Shown: piece by piece, positions 55,341 to 63,895 of the stretch
How the letters are laid out: every line of letters begins with the position of its first letter
How positions within the stretch are numbered: the stretch's first letter is position 1
Assembly: GCA_016708345.1 (NCBI GenBank)
Contig: JADJFX010000003.1
Span: 186,001-250,000 of the forward strand
From: Candidatus Rhodoferax bjergmarkensis
GTDB lineage: Bacteria > Pseudomonadota > Gammaproteobacteria > Burkholderiales > Burkholderiaceae_C
Reading direction: 5' to 3'
DNA: 64,000 nt
The notes under the pieces: model-generated
Seen by the model: only the letters and a program-made list of their open reading frames with translations
Told to the model about the DNA's origin: nothing
Databases searched by the model: none
Position numbers and translations under genes: made by a program

Positions 55341-56687
55341 ATGAACGCAATCAACATCACAGATTACACCAACACCTTAGGGTTGCAGGCAAAAGTGGCT
55401 TCTGCGCTTATGGCACGTGCGCAAGCAGCTACTAAAAACATAGCGCTTCGCCATCTGGCCCGCCTCTTGCGCGAGAACGTGCAAGCTTTGCAGGTGGACA
55501 ACGCCCGGGACATCGAGCGCGCCGTGGCCGCCGGGCTGGCCGCGCCGATGGTGGACCGGCTCAAACTGACTCCCAAGGTGCTGGAAACCTGCGCGCAGGG
55601 CTGCGAGCAACTGGCCAGCATGGCGGATGTGATTGGTGAACTCATCGGCTTGCGCCAACAGCCCAGCGGCATCCGGGTAGGGCAGATGCGCGTGCCGATT
55701 GGCGTGTTCGGCATGATTTTCGAGAGTCGCCCGAATGTGACGATCGAGGCCGCCAGTTTGTCCATCAAGAGCGGCAACGCCTGTATTTTGCGCGGAGGTT
55801 CGGAGGCGATTGAATCCAACAAGGCACTGGCCAAACTGGTGCAGCAGGCGCTCCAGGAGAGCGGTTTGCCGGTCGATGCCGTTCAAATGGTGCAAACCAC
55901 CGACCGCGAGGTGGTGGGCCAGCTGATCGCCATGCCGCAGTATGTGGATGTGATCATTCCGCGCGGCGGCAAGGGGCTGATCGAGCGCATCAGCGCGGGG
56001 GCCAAGGTGCCCGTCATCAAGCACCTGGACGGCAACTGCCATGTGTACGTGGATGACCCCTGCGACCTGGCCATGGCGCTCAAGGTGGTGGACAACGCCA
56101 AGACCAACAAGTACAGCCCCTGCAACGCCGCCGAAAGCCTGCTGGTGGCGCGCGGTGTGGCGGCCGAGTTCCTGCCCTTGATTGGCAAGGTTTTTGCCGC
56201 CAAGGGCGTGGAGATGCGCTGCGACCCGCAAGCGCTCGAAATTTTGCAGTCAAATTCGCCTCTTGCGCACGTAGAACCTGCGCGAGTAGCTACTAATTCT
56301 GTAGCAAATGACGCCCCGGTGCTTGCCCCCAAACTGGTGCCAGCCCAAGAGAGCGACTGGTACGAGGAGTATCTGGCCCCCGTCATCAGCATCAAGGTGG
56401 TGCAAGGCGTGGACGAGGCCATTGCCCACATCAACCGCTATTCATCCCACCACACCGACGCCATCCTCACGCGCGACCACCTGCACGCCCAGGCCTTTTT
56501 GCGTGAGGTGGACTCCAGCAGCGTCATGGTCAACACCAGCACCCGCTTTGCCGATGGCTTTGAGTACGGTCTGGGTGCTGAAATTGGTATCAGCACCGAC
56601 AAATTTCACGCCCGTGGCCCGGTCGGCATCGAGGGCCTGACCTCGCTGAAGTACGTTGTGCTGGGTGATGGTGAAGTAAGGAGTTAA
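55341..56687 (+). CDS. proA: Gamma-glutamyl phosphate reductase, with an in-frame repeat insertion
   Basis: Reduces glutamyl-5-phosphate to glutamate-5-semialdehyde in proline synthesis. It is 448 aa; E. coli ProA has 417. The extra length is an N-terminal extension of about 10 and an insert at residues about 304-323 (SNSPLAHVEPARVATNSVA) encoded by a copy of the dispersed repeat. The rest is intact: GMIFESRPNVTIEAASLSIK, CILRGGSEAIESNKAL, KYSPCNAAESLLV with the catalytic Cys, and ASSVMVNTSTRF-like SSVMVNTSTRFADGFEYGLG. The reading frame is open throughout, so the gene is probably functional. gshA begins 4 nt later. Confidence 0.95.
   Translation: MNAINITDYTNTLGLQAKVASALMARAQAATKNIALRHLARLLRENVQALQVDNARDIERAVAAGLAAPMVDRLKLTPKVLETCAQGCEQLASMADVIGELIGLRQQPSGIRVGQMRVPIGVFGMIFESRPNVTIEAASLSIKSGNACILRGGSEAIESNKALAKLVQQALQESGLPVDAVQMVQTTDREVVGQLIAMPQYVDVIIPRGGKGLIERISAGAKVPVIKHLDGNCHVYVDDPCDLAMALKVVDNAKTNKYSPCNAAESLLVARGVAAEFLPLIGKVFAAKGVEMRCDPQALEILQSNSPLAHVEPARVATNSVANDAPVLAPKLVPAQESDWYEEYLAPVISIKVVQGVDEAIAHINRYSSHHTDAILTRDHLHAQAFLREVDSSSVMVNTSTRFADGFEYGLGAEIGISTDKFHARGPVGIEGLTSLKYVVLGDGEVRS
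55400..55446 (+). repeat. Possible repeat-like segment in the 5' part of proA
   Basis: TCTGCGCTTATGGCACGTGC, GCAAGCAGCTACTAAAAACA and TAGC follow the repeat family closely. But the protein aligns with other ProA N-termini without a gap here, so it may be partly chance or conversion. Confidence 0.4.
56249..56307 (+). repeat. Dispersed palindromic repeat, copy 8, in frame inside proA
   Basis: TCAAATTCGCCTCTTGCGC, then TGCGCGAGTAGCTACTAA and GTAGCAA. Gap-free alignment with copy 7 over 57 nt gives about two thirds identity by eye; the TAG of copy 7 in this frame is TCG here, keeping proA open. Confidence 0.8.
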
Positions 56688-56691
56688 AAAA

Positions 56692-57972
56692 ATGGTTCCC
56701 CATCTTGTCACGGCCCTGACCGGCCCGGTCAGCGAGCTTGAACAGCGCATTCTGGACTCCATGCCGGCGATTGAACGCTGGTTCCGGCTGGAGTGGATGG
56801 AGCACACGCCGCCGTTTTACAGCGCGGTGGACATTCGCAACGCCGGGTTCAAGCTGGCCCCGATTGAGGCCAATTTATTCCCCGGTGGCTGGAACAATCT
56901 CACCCCCGAGATGTTGCCGCTGGCGGTGCAGGCCGCCATGGCTGCGATTGAAAAAATCTGCCCCGAAGCGCGCAATCTGCTCCTGATTCCCGAAAACGCG
57001 TCCAAAAACACGTTTTATCTGTCCAGTCTGGCCCAATTGCGGCGCATTTTTCACATGGCCGGTCTGAATGTGCGCATTGGTTCGATTGACCCCGCAATCA
57101 AGAAGACGACCACGATTGAGTTGCCCCATGGTGAAAGCGTCACGCTGGAGCCGGTCATTCGCGGCAAACGCCGTCTGGGCGTCAAGGACTTTGACCCCTG
57201 CACCATTTTGCTGAACAACGATTTGACTTCAGGTGTGCCCGGCATTCTGGAAGAAATCCACGAGCAGTACCTGTTGCCCCCCCTGCACGCGGGCTGGACC
57301 ACACGGCGCAGGAGCCGGTATTTCAAGTGCTACGAGGAAGTCGCCAAACGCATGGGCAAATTGCTGGGGGTGGACCCATGGCTGATCAACCCCCTGTTTG
57401 AGTCCTGTTCGCAGGTCAATGTGGGTGACGACGAGGGCCTGGCACGCTTGCGCAGCCATGTGGATTCGGTGCTGGCCAAAATTCGGCGCAAGTACAAGGA
57501 GTACGGCATCAAGGAGAAGCCTTTTGTGGTGCTCAAGTCTGACCATGCGGGCATGGGCTCGGTCACCGTGCGTGATGCCAATGACCTGGCTGCATTGATC
57601 CGGCAGTCTCCCCTTCACACAGCGGCGGCGAATTCAAACCTGGACCTGCTGATTCAGGAGGGTGTGCTGACCCGGGAGCGTTTGAACGATGCAGTGGCCG
57701 AGCCCGTGGTGTACACGATGGACCGGTATGTGGTGGGCGGGTTTTACCGCATTCATGCAGGCCGCGGCGCGGATGAAGACCTCAGTGTGGCAGGCGAGAG
57801 TTTTGTGCCTCTGGCCTTTGAGCAAAGCACCCACCTGCCACAGCCGGGTGTCAAGCCCGGTGCCAGTGTGCCCAACCGTTTTTACATGTACGGCGTGTTG
57901 GGCCGTTTGGCGATGCTCGCGTGCAGTTACGAGCTGGAGGCGACCGACCCCGAGGCCGAGGTTTATGAATAG
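56692..57972 (+). CDS. gshA: Glutamate-cysteine ligase (betaproteobacterial type)
   Basis: First step of glutathione synthesis, joining glutamate and cysteine. It is 426 aa, of the form described from Acidithiobacillus and betaproteobacteria rather than the E. coli form. Recognised parts: FKLAPIEANLFPGGWNNLTP near the start, LLLIPENASKNTFYLSSLAQ, LNNDLTSGVPGILEEI, and KSDHAGMGSVTVRDANDL. ATG at 56692 follows AAGGAG in the proA end. Next come kup and gshB. Confidence 0.93.
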   Translation: MVPHLVTALTGPVSELEQRILDSMPAIERWFRLEWMEHTPPFYSAVDIRNAGFKLAPIEANLFPGGWNNLTPEMLPLAVQAAMAAIEKICPEARNLLLIPENASKNTFYLSSLAQLRRIFHMAGLNVRIGSIDPAIKKTTTIELPHGESVTLEPVIRGKRRLGVKDFDPCTILLNNDLTSGVPGILEEIHEQYLLPPLHAGWTTRRRSRYFKCYEEVAKRMGKLLGVDPWLINPLFESCSQVNVGDDEGLARLRSHVDSVLAKIRRKYKEYGIKEKPFVVLKSDHAGMGSVTVRDANDLAALIRQSPLHTAAANSNLDLLIQEGVLTRERLNDAVAEPVVYTMDRYVVGGFYRIHAGRGADEDLSVAGESFVPLAFEQSTHLPQPGVKPGASVPNRFYMYGVLGRLAMLACSYELEATDPEAEVYE

Positions 57973-58034
57973 GCGCAAAATAGCGCTCCCAAATGAAACG
58001 GAACCCCGGCTGGCATTAAGCGCGGGGTGAATTT

Positions 58035-59903
58035 GTGTCAGCATCCAAATCATCCCTCTCCGCGCTCACACTGGGTGCCATCGGCGTTGTTTACGGCGAC
58101 ATCGGCACCAGTGTTTTGTACGCTGTCAAAGAAGTCTTCGCCCACGGCCACGTGCCCCTGACGCCTGACAACATTTACGGCATTCTGTCGATTTTTGTCT
58201 GGACCCTGACGGTGATCGTGTCCATCAAGTACGTGGCCCTGGTGCTGCGTGCGGACAATAACGGCGAGGGCGGCCTGGTGGCCATGCTCGCGCTGGCCTC
58301 GCAATCGGTCAAACACCGGCCCAAGCTGCGCCGTGTATTGCTGATTGTTGGCATATTTGGCACCTGTTTGTTTTATGGCGATGGTGTGATCACCCCGGCG
58401 ATTTCGGTGCTTTCTGCCGTGGAAGGCTTGGAAGTGGTGTCGCCCACCTTCAAAAAATACATTATTGCGCTGACCCTGGTCATTTTGTTTGCACTGTTCG
58501 CGGTGCAAAAACACGGCACCAGCGGCATTGGCAAGTTCTTCGGACCGATCACCCTGGTGTGGTTTGCCTGCATTGCGGCACTGGGGGTGACGCACATTGT
58601 CACCAATCCGGCCATTTTGTGGGCCATCAGCCCCCATTACGCGCTGGGCTTCATGTGGAACAACCCCGGTACCACCTTCATCATTTTGGGTGCGGTGGTG
58701 CTGTGCGTCACGGGTGGCGAAGCGCTGTACGCCGATATGGGGCATTTCGGCAAAAAACCGATCCGGGTGGCCTGGTTTTTCATCGTGATGCCAGCGCTCA
58801 TCCTCAACTACTTTGGTCAGGGCGCTTTGCTGCTGAACAACCCGGCGGCCGTGAAAAATCCGTTTTACATGATGGCACCGGGCTGGGCGCTGGTGCCGCT
58901 GGTGGTTCTGGCCACGATGGCGACGGTGATCGCTTCGCAGGCGTTGATCACCGGTGCCTTTTCGGTGACCAAGCAGGTCATTCAGCTGGGTTATTTACCC
59001 CGCCTGCAGATCATGCACACCAGCGTGAAAGACACCGGGCAGATTTACCTGCCGTTTGTCAATTGGGGCTTGTTTGTGGCGATTGTGGTGGCGGTGGTGC
59101 TGTTCAAGTCGTCCAGCAACCTGGCGGCGGCTTACGGCATTGCAGTGTGTACCGACATGTTGATCACCACCATTTTGACCTTCTTCGTGATTCGCTACAG
59201 CTGGAAATACCCGCTGGCGCTGTGCATCGGTGCCACGGGCTTCTTCTTTATTGTTGATTTTGCATTTTGGGCCTCCAATTTGCTCAAATTGTTCGAAGGT
59301 GGCTGGTTCCCGCTCATGATTGCCGGTGCCATTTTCACGCTCATGGCGACCTGGAAGGACGGCAGGCGCCTGCTCAACATCAAGCTCAAGGCCGAGGCCA
59401 TTGATCTGGTCAGTTTTCTGGAGGCCGTGTTCGTCAGCCCCCCCGCCCGGGTAGAAGGCACCGCCATATTTTTGACTGCCGAACCGGGTACGGTGCCCAA
59501 TGCCATGCTGCACAACCTTAAACACAACAAGGTACTGCACCATAACAACCTGTTTGTCACAGTGCGCAACCATGAGGTGCCATGGATTGGCATGGACAAG
59601 CGCCTGGTGATTGAATCGCTGGGCCATGATTGCTGGCAGGTGGTGATCCACTATGGCTTCAAAAACGATCCCGATGTGCCCAAGGCGCTCAAGCACATGC
59701 AGAACTGTGGCTGTGGGCTGGACCCCATGACTACCAGCTATTTCCTGTCGCGCGATACCATCGTGCCGACCATTGGCAGCGGCATGGCGCAGTGGCGGGA
59801 AAAGCTGTTTGCCCAAATGCATCGCAATGCCAGTGCGGCGGCAGACTTTTTGAAACTGCCCAACAACTCGGTGGTGGAGCTGGGCTCCAAGATCGAAATT
59901 TGA
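58035..59903 (+). CDS. kup: Potassium uptake protein Kup
   Basis: Inner-membrane K+ uptake carrier of the KUP family. It is 622 aa with about 12 membrane segments in the first 430 residues and a C-terminal cytoplasmic domain. Signature stretches: GVVYGDIGTSVLYAVKEVF, FGTCLFYGDGVITPAISVLS, VVLCVTGGEALYADMGHFGK and ITGAFSVTKQVIQLGYLPRL. GTG at 58035 starts the protein; no strong ribosome-binding site is seen apart from GGGGTGA. It lies between gshA and gshB. Confidence 0.97.
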   Translation: MSASKSSLSALTLGAIGVVYGDIGTSVLYAVKEVFAHGHVPLTPDNIYGILSIFVWTLTVIVSIKYVALVLRADNNGEGGLVAMLALASQSVKHRPKLRRVLLIVGIFGTCLFYGDGVITPAISVLSAVEGLEVVSPTFKKYIIALTLVILFALFAVQKHGTSGIGKFFGPITLVWFACIAALGVTHIVTNPAILWAISPHYALGFMWNNPGTTFIILGAVVLCVTGGEALYADMGHFGKKPIRVAWFFIVMPALILNYFGQGALLLNNPAAVKNPFYMMAPGWALVPLVVLATMATVIASQALITGAFSVTKQVIQLGYLPRLQIMHTSVKDTGQIYLPFVNWGLFVAIVVAVVLFKSSSNLAAAYGIAVCTDMLITTILTFFVIRYSWKYPLALCIGATGFFFIVDFAFWASNLLKLFEGGWFPLMIAGAIFTLMATWKDGRRLLNIKLKAEAIDLVSFLEAVFVSPPARVEGTAIFLTAEPGTVPNAMLHNLKHNKVLHHNNLFVTVRNHEVPWIGMDKRLVIESLGHDCWQVVIHYGFKNDPDVPKALKHMQNCGCGLDPMTTSYFLSRDTIVPTIGSGMAQWREKLFAQMHRNASAAADFLKLPNNSVVELGSKIEI

Positions 59904-59920
59904 TGCCGTTTTTGGCACTT

Positions 59921-59965
59921 CCCGCACATCCTGCGGGCATAGTTTGCTATTATTTTTGTAGTATT
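59921..59965 (+). terminator. Hairpin upstream of gshB plus partial repeat
   Basis: CCCGCA / TGCGGG form a short stem (59921-59937) in the 63-nt gap after kup. The following TTGCTATTATTTTTGTAG resembles one half of the dispersed repeat. Whether it terminates is unclear, as the U-rich part is 13 nt away. Confidence 0.4.
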
Positions 59966-59966
59966 T

Positions 59967-60914
59967 ATGAAGCTTCTTTTCATTGCAGACCCGCTTGAAT
60001 CCTTCAAGATCTACAAGGACACCACCTTTGCCATGCTGCGCGAGGCGCAAAGGCGCGGCCACAGTGTGGCCGCTTGCGAACCGCAGGATGTGATGTGGCA
60101 GACCGGGGGGCAGGTCATGGCCCATGTGCGCCATATCACGCTCACGGGGCAGCCACTGCAGTGGTTCACCGTTGATCAAACCTGCGCCGTGGCGCTCAAA
60201 GACTTTGATGCGATCCTTATGCGCAAAGACCCGCCGTTTGACAGCGAGTTTTTCTACGCTACCCACCTGCTGGAGCAGGCCGAGCGCGAGGGGGCGCGGG
60301 TGTTCAACAAACCGCGCGCGCTGCGCGACCACCCGGAAAAGCTCGCCATCATGGAGTTTTCGCAGTTCATCGGCCCGACCCTGGTCACGCGCAACGAGGC
60401 CGACATCAAGCGTTTTCATGCCGAGCACGGCGACATCATCCTCAAACCGCTCGACGGCATGGGTGGCATGGGCATCTTTCGTGTCCGCCCGGATGGCTTG
60501 AACCTGGGCTCCATCAGTGAGACGCTGAACCGCCATGGTGCCCAAAGCCTGATGGTGCAAAAATTCTTGCCCGAAATTGCAGCCGGCGACAAGCGCGTTT
60601 TGGTCATCGGTGGCAAACCGGTTCCCTTCAGCCTGGCCCGCATTCCACAGGGCGGTGAAGTGCGCGGCAACCTGGCGGCCGGCGGCAAAGGCGTGGCCCA
60701 AGCCTTGACGGCGCGTGACCGTTTCATTGCTGAATCCATTGGTCCTGTGCTCAACGAGCGGGGCTTGCTGCTGGTCGGGCTGGACGTGATTGGCGACAGC
60801 CTGACAGAAATCAACGTGACCAGCCCCACCTGTTTTCAGGAAATTTTCGACCAAACCGGGTTTGACGTGGCCGCCATGTTTGTGGATGCGATCGAATACG
60901 CCCTCAAGCGCTGA
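59967..60914 (+). CDS. gshB: Glutathione synthetase
   Basis: Second step of glutathione synthesis, adding glycine to gamma-glutamylcysteine. It is 315 aa, an ATP-grasp enzyme: N-terminal MKLLFIADPLESFKIYKDTT, VRKDPPFD-like LMRKDPPFDSEFFYATHLLE, the ATP-binding ILKPLDGMGGMGIFRV, and the C-terminal LDVIGDSLTEINVTSPTC. The last 11 nt overlap the convergent amidotransferase gene. Confidence 0.97.
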   Translation: MKLLFIADPLESFKIYKDTTFAMLREAQRRGHSVAACEPQDVMWQTGGQVMAHVRHITLTGQPLQWFTVDQTCAVALKDFDAILMRKDPPFDSEFFYATHLLEQAEREGARVFNKPRALRDHPEKLAIMEFSQFIGPTLVTRNEADIKRFHAEHGDIILKPLDGMGGMGIFRVRPDGLNLGSISETLNRHGAQSLMVQKFLPEIAAGDKRVLVIGGKPVPFSLARIPQGGEVRGNLAAGGKGVAQALTARDRFIAESIGPVLNERGLLLVGLDVIGDSLTEINVTSPTCFQEIFDQTGFDVAAMFVDAIEYALKR

Positions 60915-61698
60915 CGCATCCCGTCGGCACACCGTCCACAAAAACCTGAAACTCGCCCGGTGCCATGGCGTGCCAGTTTTCGTTGGTGGTCAAGGGTTCT
61001 GTCACCACAATGGCCAAGCGGTCATGTGGGCCGTTGAGATCGGCCAAGTCCACATCCACGTCCTTGTCTTTCAGGTGCACTTGCGTGAAGGGATGTTGGC
61101 GCAGCACGTAATGCAGCCGGGTGCTGGCGTGTGCCCACAGGGCCTGGCCGTTGCTCAGCAGAAAGTTGAAAATGCCGTATTTTGAAATCTGAGGCACCAG
61201 TTCGGCCAGCGTCTGGCTGAGTTCCTCCACGCTGGGAACGCCTGCATGGGACTTGGCCATCTCCTGCATCAGCCAGCAAAAAGCCAGCTCACTGTCGGTG
61301 CTGCCAACCGGGCGAAAGCTGCCGTGCAAGGTTGGGGCGTAGTTTTTGAGGTCGCCGTTGTGGGCGAACACCCAATAGCGTCCCCACAGTTCACGCACAA
61401 AGGGGTGGCAGTTTTCCAGTGTGACGGCACCCACCGTGGCCTTGCGCACATGGGCCACCACATTGTGGCTTTTGATCGGGTAGGTGCGCAGCATCTGCGC
61501 AATCGGCGAGGTGGCAGCACTTTCCTTGTCGACAAAATGGCGTGCAGCCCTTCCGGGGGTGAGGCCATCACTTTCAAAAAATGCAATGCCCCAGCCGTCC
61601 GAATGGTGGTCGGTGCAGCCCCCGCGCTGTGAAAACCCGCTAAAGCTCAGGGTCAGGCTGGCGGGTAAGCGGCTGTTCATTCCAAGCAATTGACACAT
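60904..61698 (-). CDS. Class II glutamine amidotransferase (YafJ-like)
   Basis: A 264 aa protein consisting almost only of an Ntn-type glutaminase domain. I chose ATG 61698 because it puts Cys at position 2 (MCQLLGMNSRLP), the nucleophile exposed after Met removal. Other family points: GCTDHHSDGWGIAFFESDG, VVAHVRKATVGAVTLENCHP and YWVFAHNGDLKNY. No synthase partner is present, and the acceptor of ammonia, if any, is unknown. It converges on gshB with an 11-nt overlap. Confidence 0.88.
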   Translation of the reverse strand: MCQLLGMNSRLPASLTLSFSGFSQRGGCTDHHSDGWGIAFFESDGLTPGRAARHFVDKESAATSPIAQMLRTYPIKSHNVVAHVRKATVGAVTLENCHPFVRELWGRYWVFAHNGDLKNYAPTLHGSFRPVGSTDSELAFCWLMQEMAKSHAGVPSVEELSQTLAELVPQISKYGIFNFLLSNGQALWAHASTRLHYVLRQHPFTQVHLKDKDVDVDLADLNGPHDRLAIVVTEPLTTNENWHAMAPGEFQVFVDGVPTGCVSA

Positions 61699-61975
61699 TG
61701 GCACAGTCTAATTCGCTGGCAGCGTTGTGTAGTGTGGAGTTGTGGTGTGTTTACGCGTTTTTGCGCGTTTTTATCCAGATCTTGTGACTTGTCTGAAAAA
61801 GTATGGAACATTTGGGCGACTGGTGGAGTCGATGCCCTAACCATCCACTTTTTGGCAGGGCATGTCTTGACGGCGCTGTAAACTCAAGAGACTTTCTCAA
61901 CGGCCTATTTTTTCAATTGACATGACAAAAAACGCGCTGGGTGTGCACTCAGCATTGGCCCACTAAAATCAAAAG
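61699..61975. other. Divergent intergenic region
   Basis: About 275 nt between the amidotransferase and the M14 gene. A TTGACA at 61916-61921 could be a -35 box for the M14 gene, without a clear -10 partner. Nothing else recognised. Confidence 0.4.
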
Positions 61976-62854
61976 ATGTCTTTTTTTCGTTTTTTTCTGA
62001 GTTTTCTCGCTATGTTATGCATAGCTGGCAGCGCTTTATCTAAAAGCCCCTGTCCTGATTTTGCCGAGAGGTTGCCTAATGTTGCGCGCGAACTGTGCGA
62101 GCAGGCCCAGTTAAAGCCCACGGCTGGACGATCCGTCAAAGGGCGAAACCTGTGGGTGCGCGAGATCAAGCCTGAGCATCCCAACTTGCGGGTGCTGGTG
62201 GTAGGGGCCATGCATGGCGATGAGTTGTCGTCAGCCGCGTTGGCCCTGCACTGGATCAAGCTCGCCGGTCAGGCACCCTTGGACACGCCCCAAGTCATTC
62301 ACTGGCGGTTTGTCCCCATGCTCAACCCGGACGGCGTCTTCAGCGCCAAACCACAGCGCGTCAATGCCCGTGGAGTTGATTTGAACCGCAACTTTCCCAC
62401 CCCCAACTGGAATCGCGATGCCAAAGATTATTGGGAAAAACGCACCGCCAAAGACCCGCGCCGCTGGCCTGGTCTGAAGCCCTTGTCAGAGCCGGAATCC
62501 AAGTTTTTGTACAACGAGATGAATGGTTTCAAACCCCATCTGATCGTCAGCATCCACGCACCCTATGGCGTGCTTGATTTTGACGGCCCCTCGGTGCCAC
62601 CGTCGCGGCTGGGGCGTCTGTACCTTGACCAAGTCGGCATCTTCCCCGGCTCGCTGGGCAACTATGGCGGTGTTCACAAGGGTGTGCCGGTCGTCACCAT
62701 TGAGCTGCCCAACTCAAGCCGCACGCCGCTGGACGCCGAAATGCGCCAGATGTGGATGGATTTGCTGCGCTGGATGAGCGAGCGGGTAGGCCAGCAGGCC
62801 CCAGGCATGACAGCCAGTTTGAGCAATCCAGACAGCATGCCCAAAGTCCCATGA
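61976..62854 (+). CDS. Secreted M14-family zinc carboxypeptidase-like protein
   Basis: A 292 aa exported protein with a signal peptide (FFLSFLAMLCIAGSALS). The M14 zinc site is visible: His and Glu in VGAMHGDELSS, the third ligand His in IVSIHAPYGVLDF, and the likely catalytic Glu in VPVVTIELPNSSRTP; VDLNRNFPTPNW is the substrate-binding Asn-Arg motif. The closest known relatives I can name are murein peptide amidase (MpaA)-like proteins that trim cell-wall peptides, so a periplasmic role in wall turnover is plausible but not proven. Part of the signal peptide is encoded by a weak match to the dispersed repeat. Confidence 0.82.
   Translation: MSFFRFFLSFLAMLCIAGSALSKSPCPDFAERLPNVARELCEQAQLKPTAGRSVKGRNLWVREIKPEHPNLRVLVVGAMHGDELSSAALALHWIKLAGQAPLDTPQVIHWRFVPMLNPDGVFSAKPQRVNARGVDLNRNFPTPNWNRDAKDYWEKRTAKDPRRWPGLKPLSEPESKFLYNEMNGFKPHLIVSIHAPYGVLDFDGPSVPPSRLGRLYLDQVGIFPGSLGNYGGVHKGVPVVTIELPNSSRTPLDAEMRQMWMDLLRWMSERVGQQAPGMTASLSNPDSMPKVP
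62009..62060 (-). repeat. Possible repeat copy in the signal-peptide region of the M14 gene
   Basis: The minus strand has AAAGCGCTGCCAGCTATGC and AACATAGCGA, following the repeat core GCGC..AGCTAT..ATAGC with several changes. Weaker than the numbered copies. Confidence 0.4.
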
Positions 62855-63037
62855 ACCTGTCACAACGGACAGAAAATTCAACGACAGCTACTGAACTGGC
62901 TCACCCACCATGGCCACATCGTGGAAATGGGCATCAATTGAGTACACTCACCAAAAATTGCTGATGCAAGAATCGGCAACAGGCCTTGGCTGAAGTTTGA
63001 ATCGGCTGGGTGGATCATTAATCGGTGCGGACAAACG

Positions 63038-63895
63038 ATGCAAAAACGGGTCATTCAAGTCTATAAAGCGCCTCACCAATGGGTCAACGGCCCGCCCGGA
63101 TTGGGTGACTTTGTGCGCGGCACTTGCCATTTGTTTGAAAAGCTCGAAGTCAGCGGCATGGAGTTTCGGGTCGACATCAGCCAGACAGAGTTTTTCCACC
63201 TGATTGAGCATGATGAAAGCATCTTCCAGGTCGGCAATGAGGGCCGCATTGCACAGGCTGAAGAATATTTCGTTGACCACGTGGCACTGCACCACCGCAT
63301 CATCGCCTTTCAGCATTCCACGGACAGCGAGCTTTACATCTGCACCAACCTTGGCGCGTGGCATCGCCCCAGCTTGAATGACGCCACCTGCGAATTCATC
63401 AAGAAATTTTATCGGTTCAACGCCGAGATAGAGCGTATGACCGCCCAAGCCCTGCCAGCCACGGGCTACGAGGTGCTGAGTGTGCGCTGCGGTGACAGTT
63501 TTTACAGCGACCCCAACAGCCGCGTGCAAGCCAATGTGGAAGCCATCATTTTCTCCCTCATTGAGCAGAAAATTTTGCCCACCGCTCGCTTTCCGGTGGT
63601 TATTACCAGTGACTGCTATGAACTCAAGTGTGAGCTGGCAAGGCGCTACGGCATGCTGATGCTGCCCCACAAGCCTTCGCACGGTGCTTATGGCAATGCG
63701 CTACCGGTGGCCATGGACCTGTGCCTTTTAAAACATTCGCGCACCAACCATCACATCAATACATGGGCAAGCTGGTGGTCGGGGTTCTCGCATTACACGT
63801 CCATCATTTTCAAAATACCGAGCATCAATTACCGGGCACCAAGTTTTGTACAGGAGGAAGTGAATGCGCAAGGGGTGCTGATCACCGCGACCTAG
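63038..63895 (+). CDS. Unassigned protein, possibly fucosyltransferase-like
   Basis: A 285 aa protein without signal peptide. I do not recognise a definite family. The start GPPGLGDFVRGTCHL resembles the Gly-rich N-terminal loop of GT-B glycosyltransferases; VLSVRCGDSFY followed by FPVVITSDCYELKCELARRY and the C-terminal MDLCLLKHSRTNHHINTWAS with WWSGFSHYTSIIF recall the donor-binding half of alpha-1,2/1,6-fucosyltransferase-type enzymes (ITSD, then a D..LL..S pattern). ATG at 63038 is the first clear start. It lies 183 nt after the M14 gene; the window ends 105 nt beyond it, with nothing recognised there. Confidence 0.5.
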   Translation: MQKRVIQVYKAPHQWVNGPPGLGDFVRGTCHLFEKLEVSGMEFRVDISQTEFFHLIEHDESIFQVGNEGRIAQAEEYFVDHVALHHRIIAFQHSTDSELYICTNLGAWHRPSLNDATCEFIKKFYRFNAEIERMTAQALPATGYEVLSVRCGDSFYSDPNSRVQANVEAIIFSLIEQKILPTARFPVVITSDCYELKCELARRYGMLMLPHKPSHGAYGNALPVAMDLCLLKHSRTNHHINTWASWWSGFSHYTSIIFKIPSINYRAPSFVQEEVNAQGVLITAT

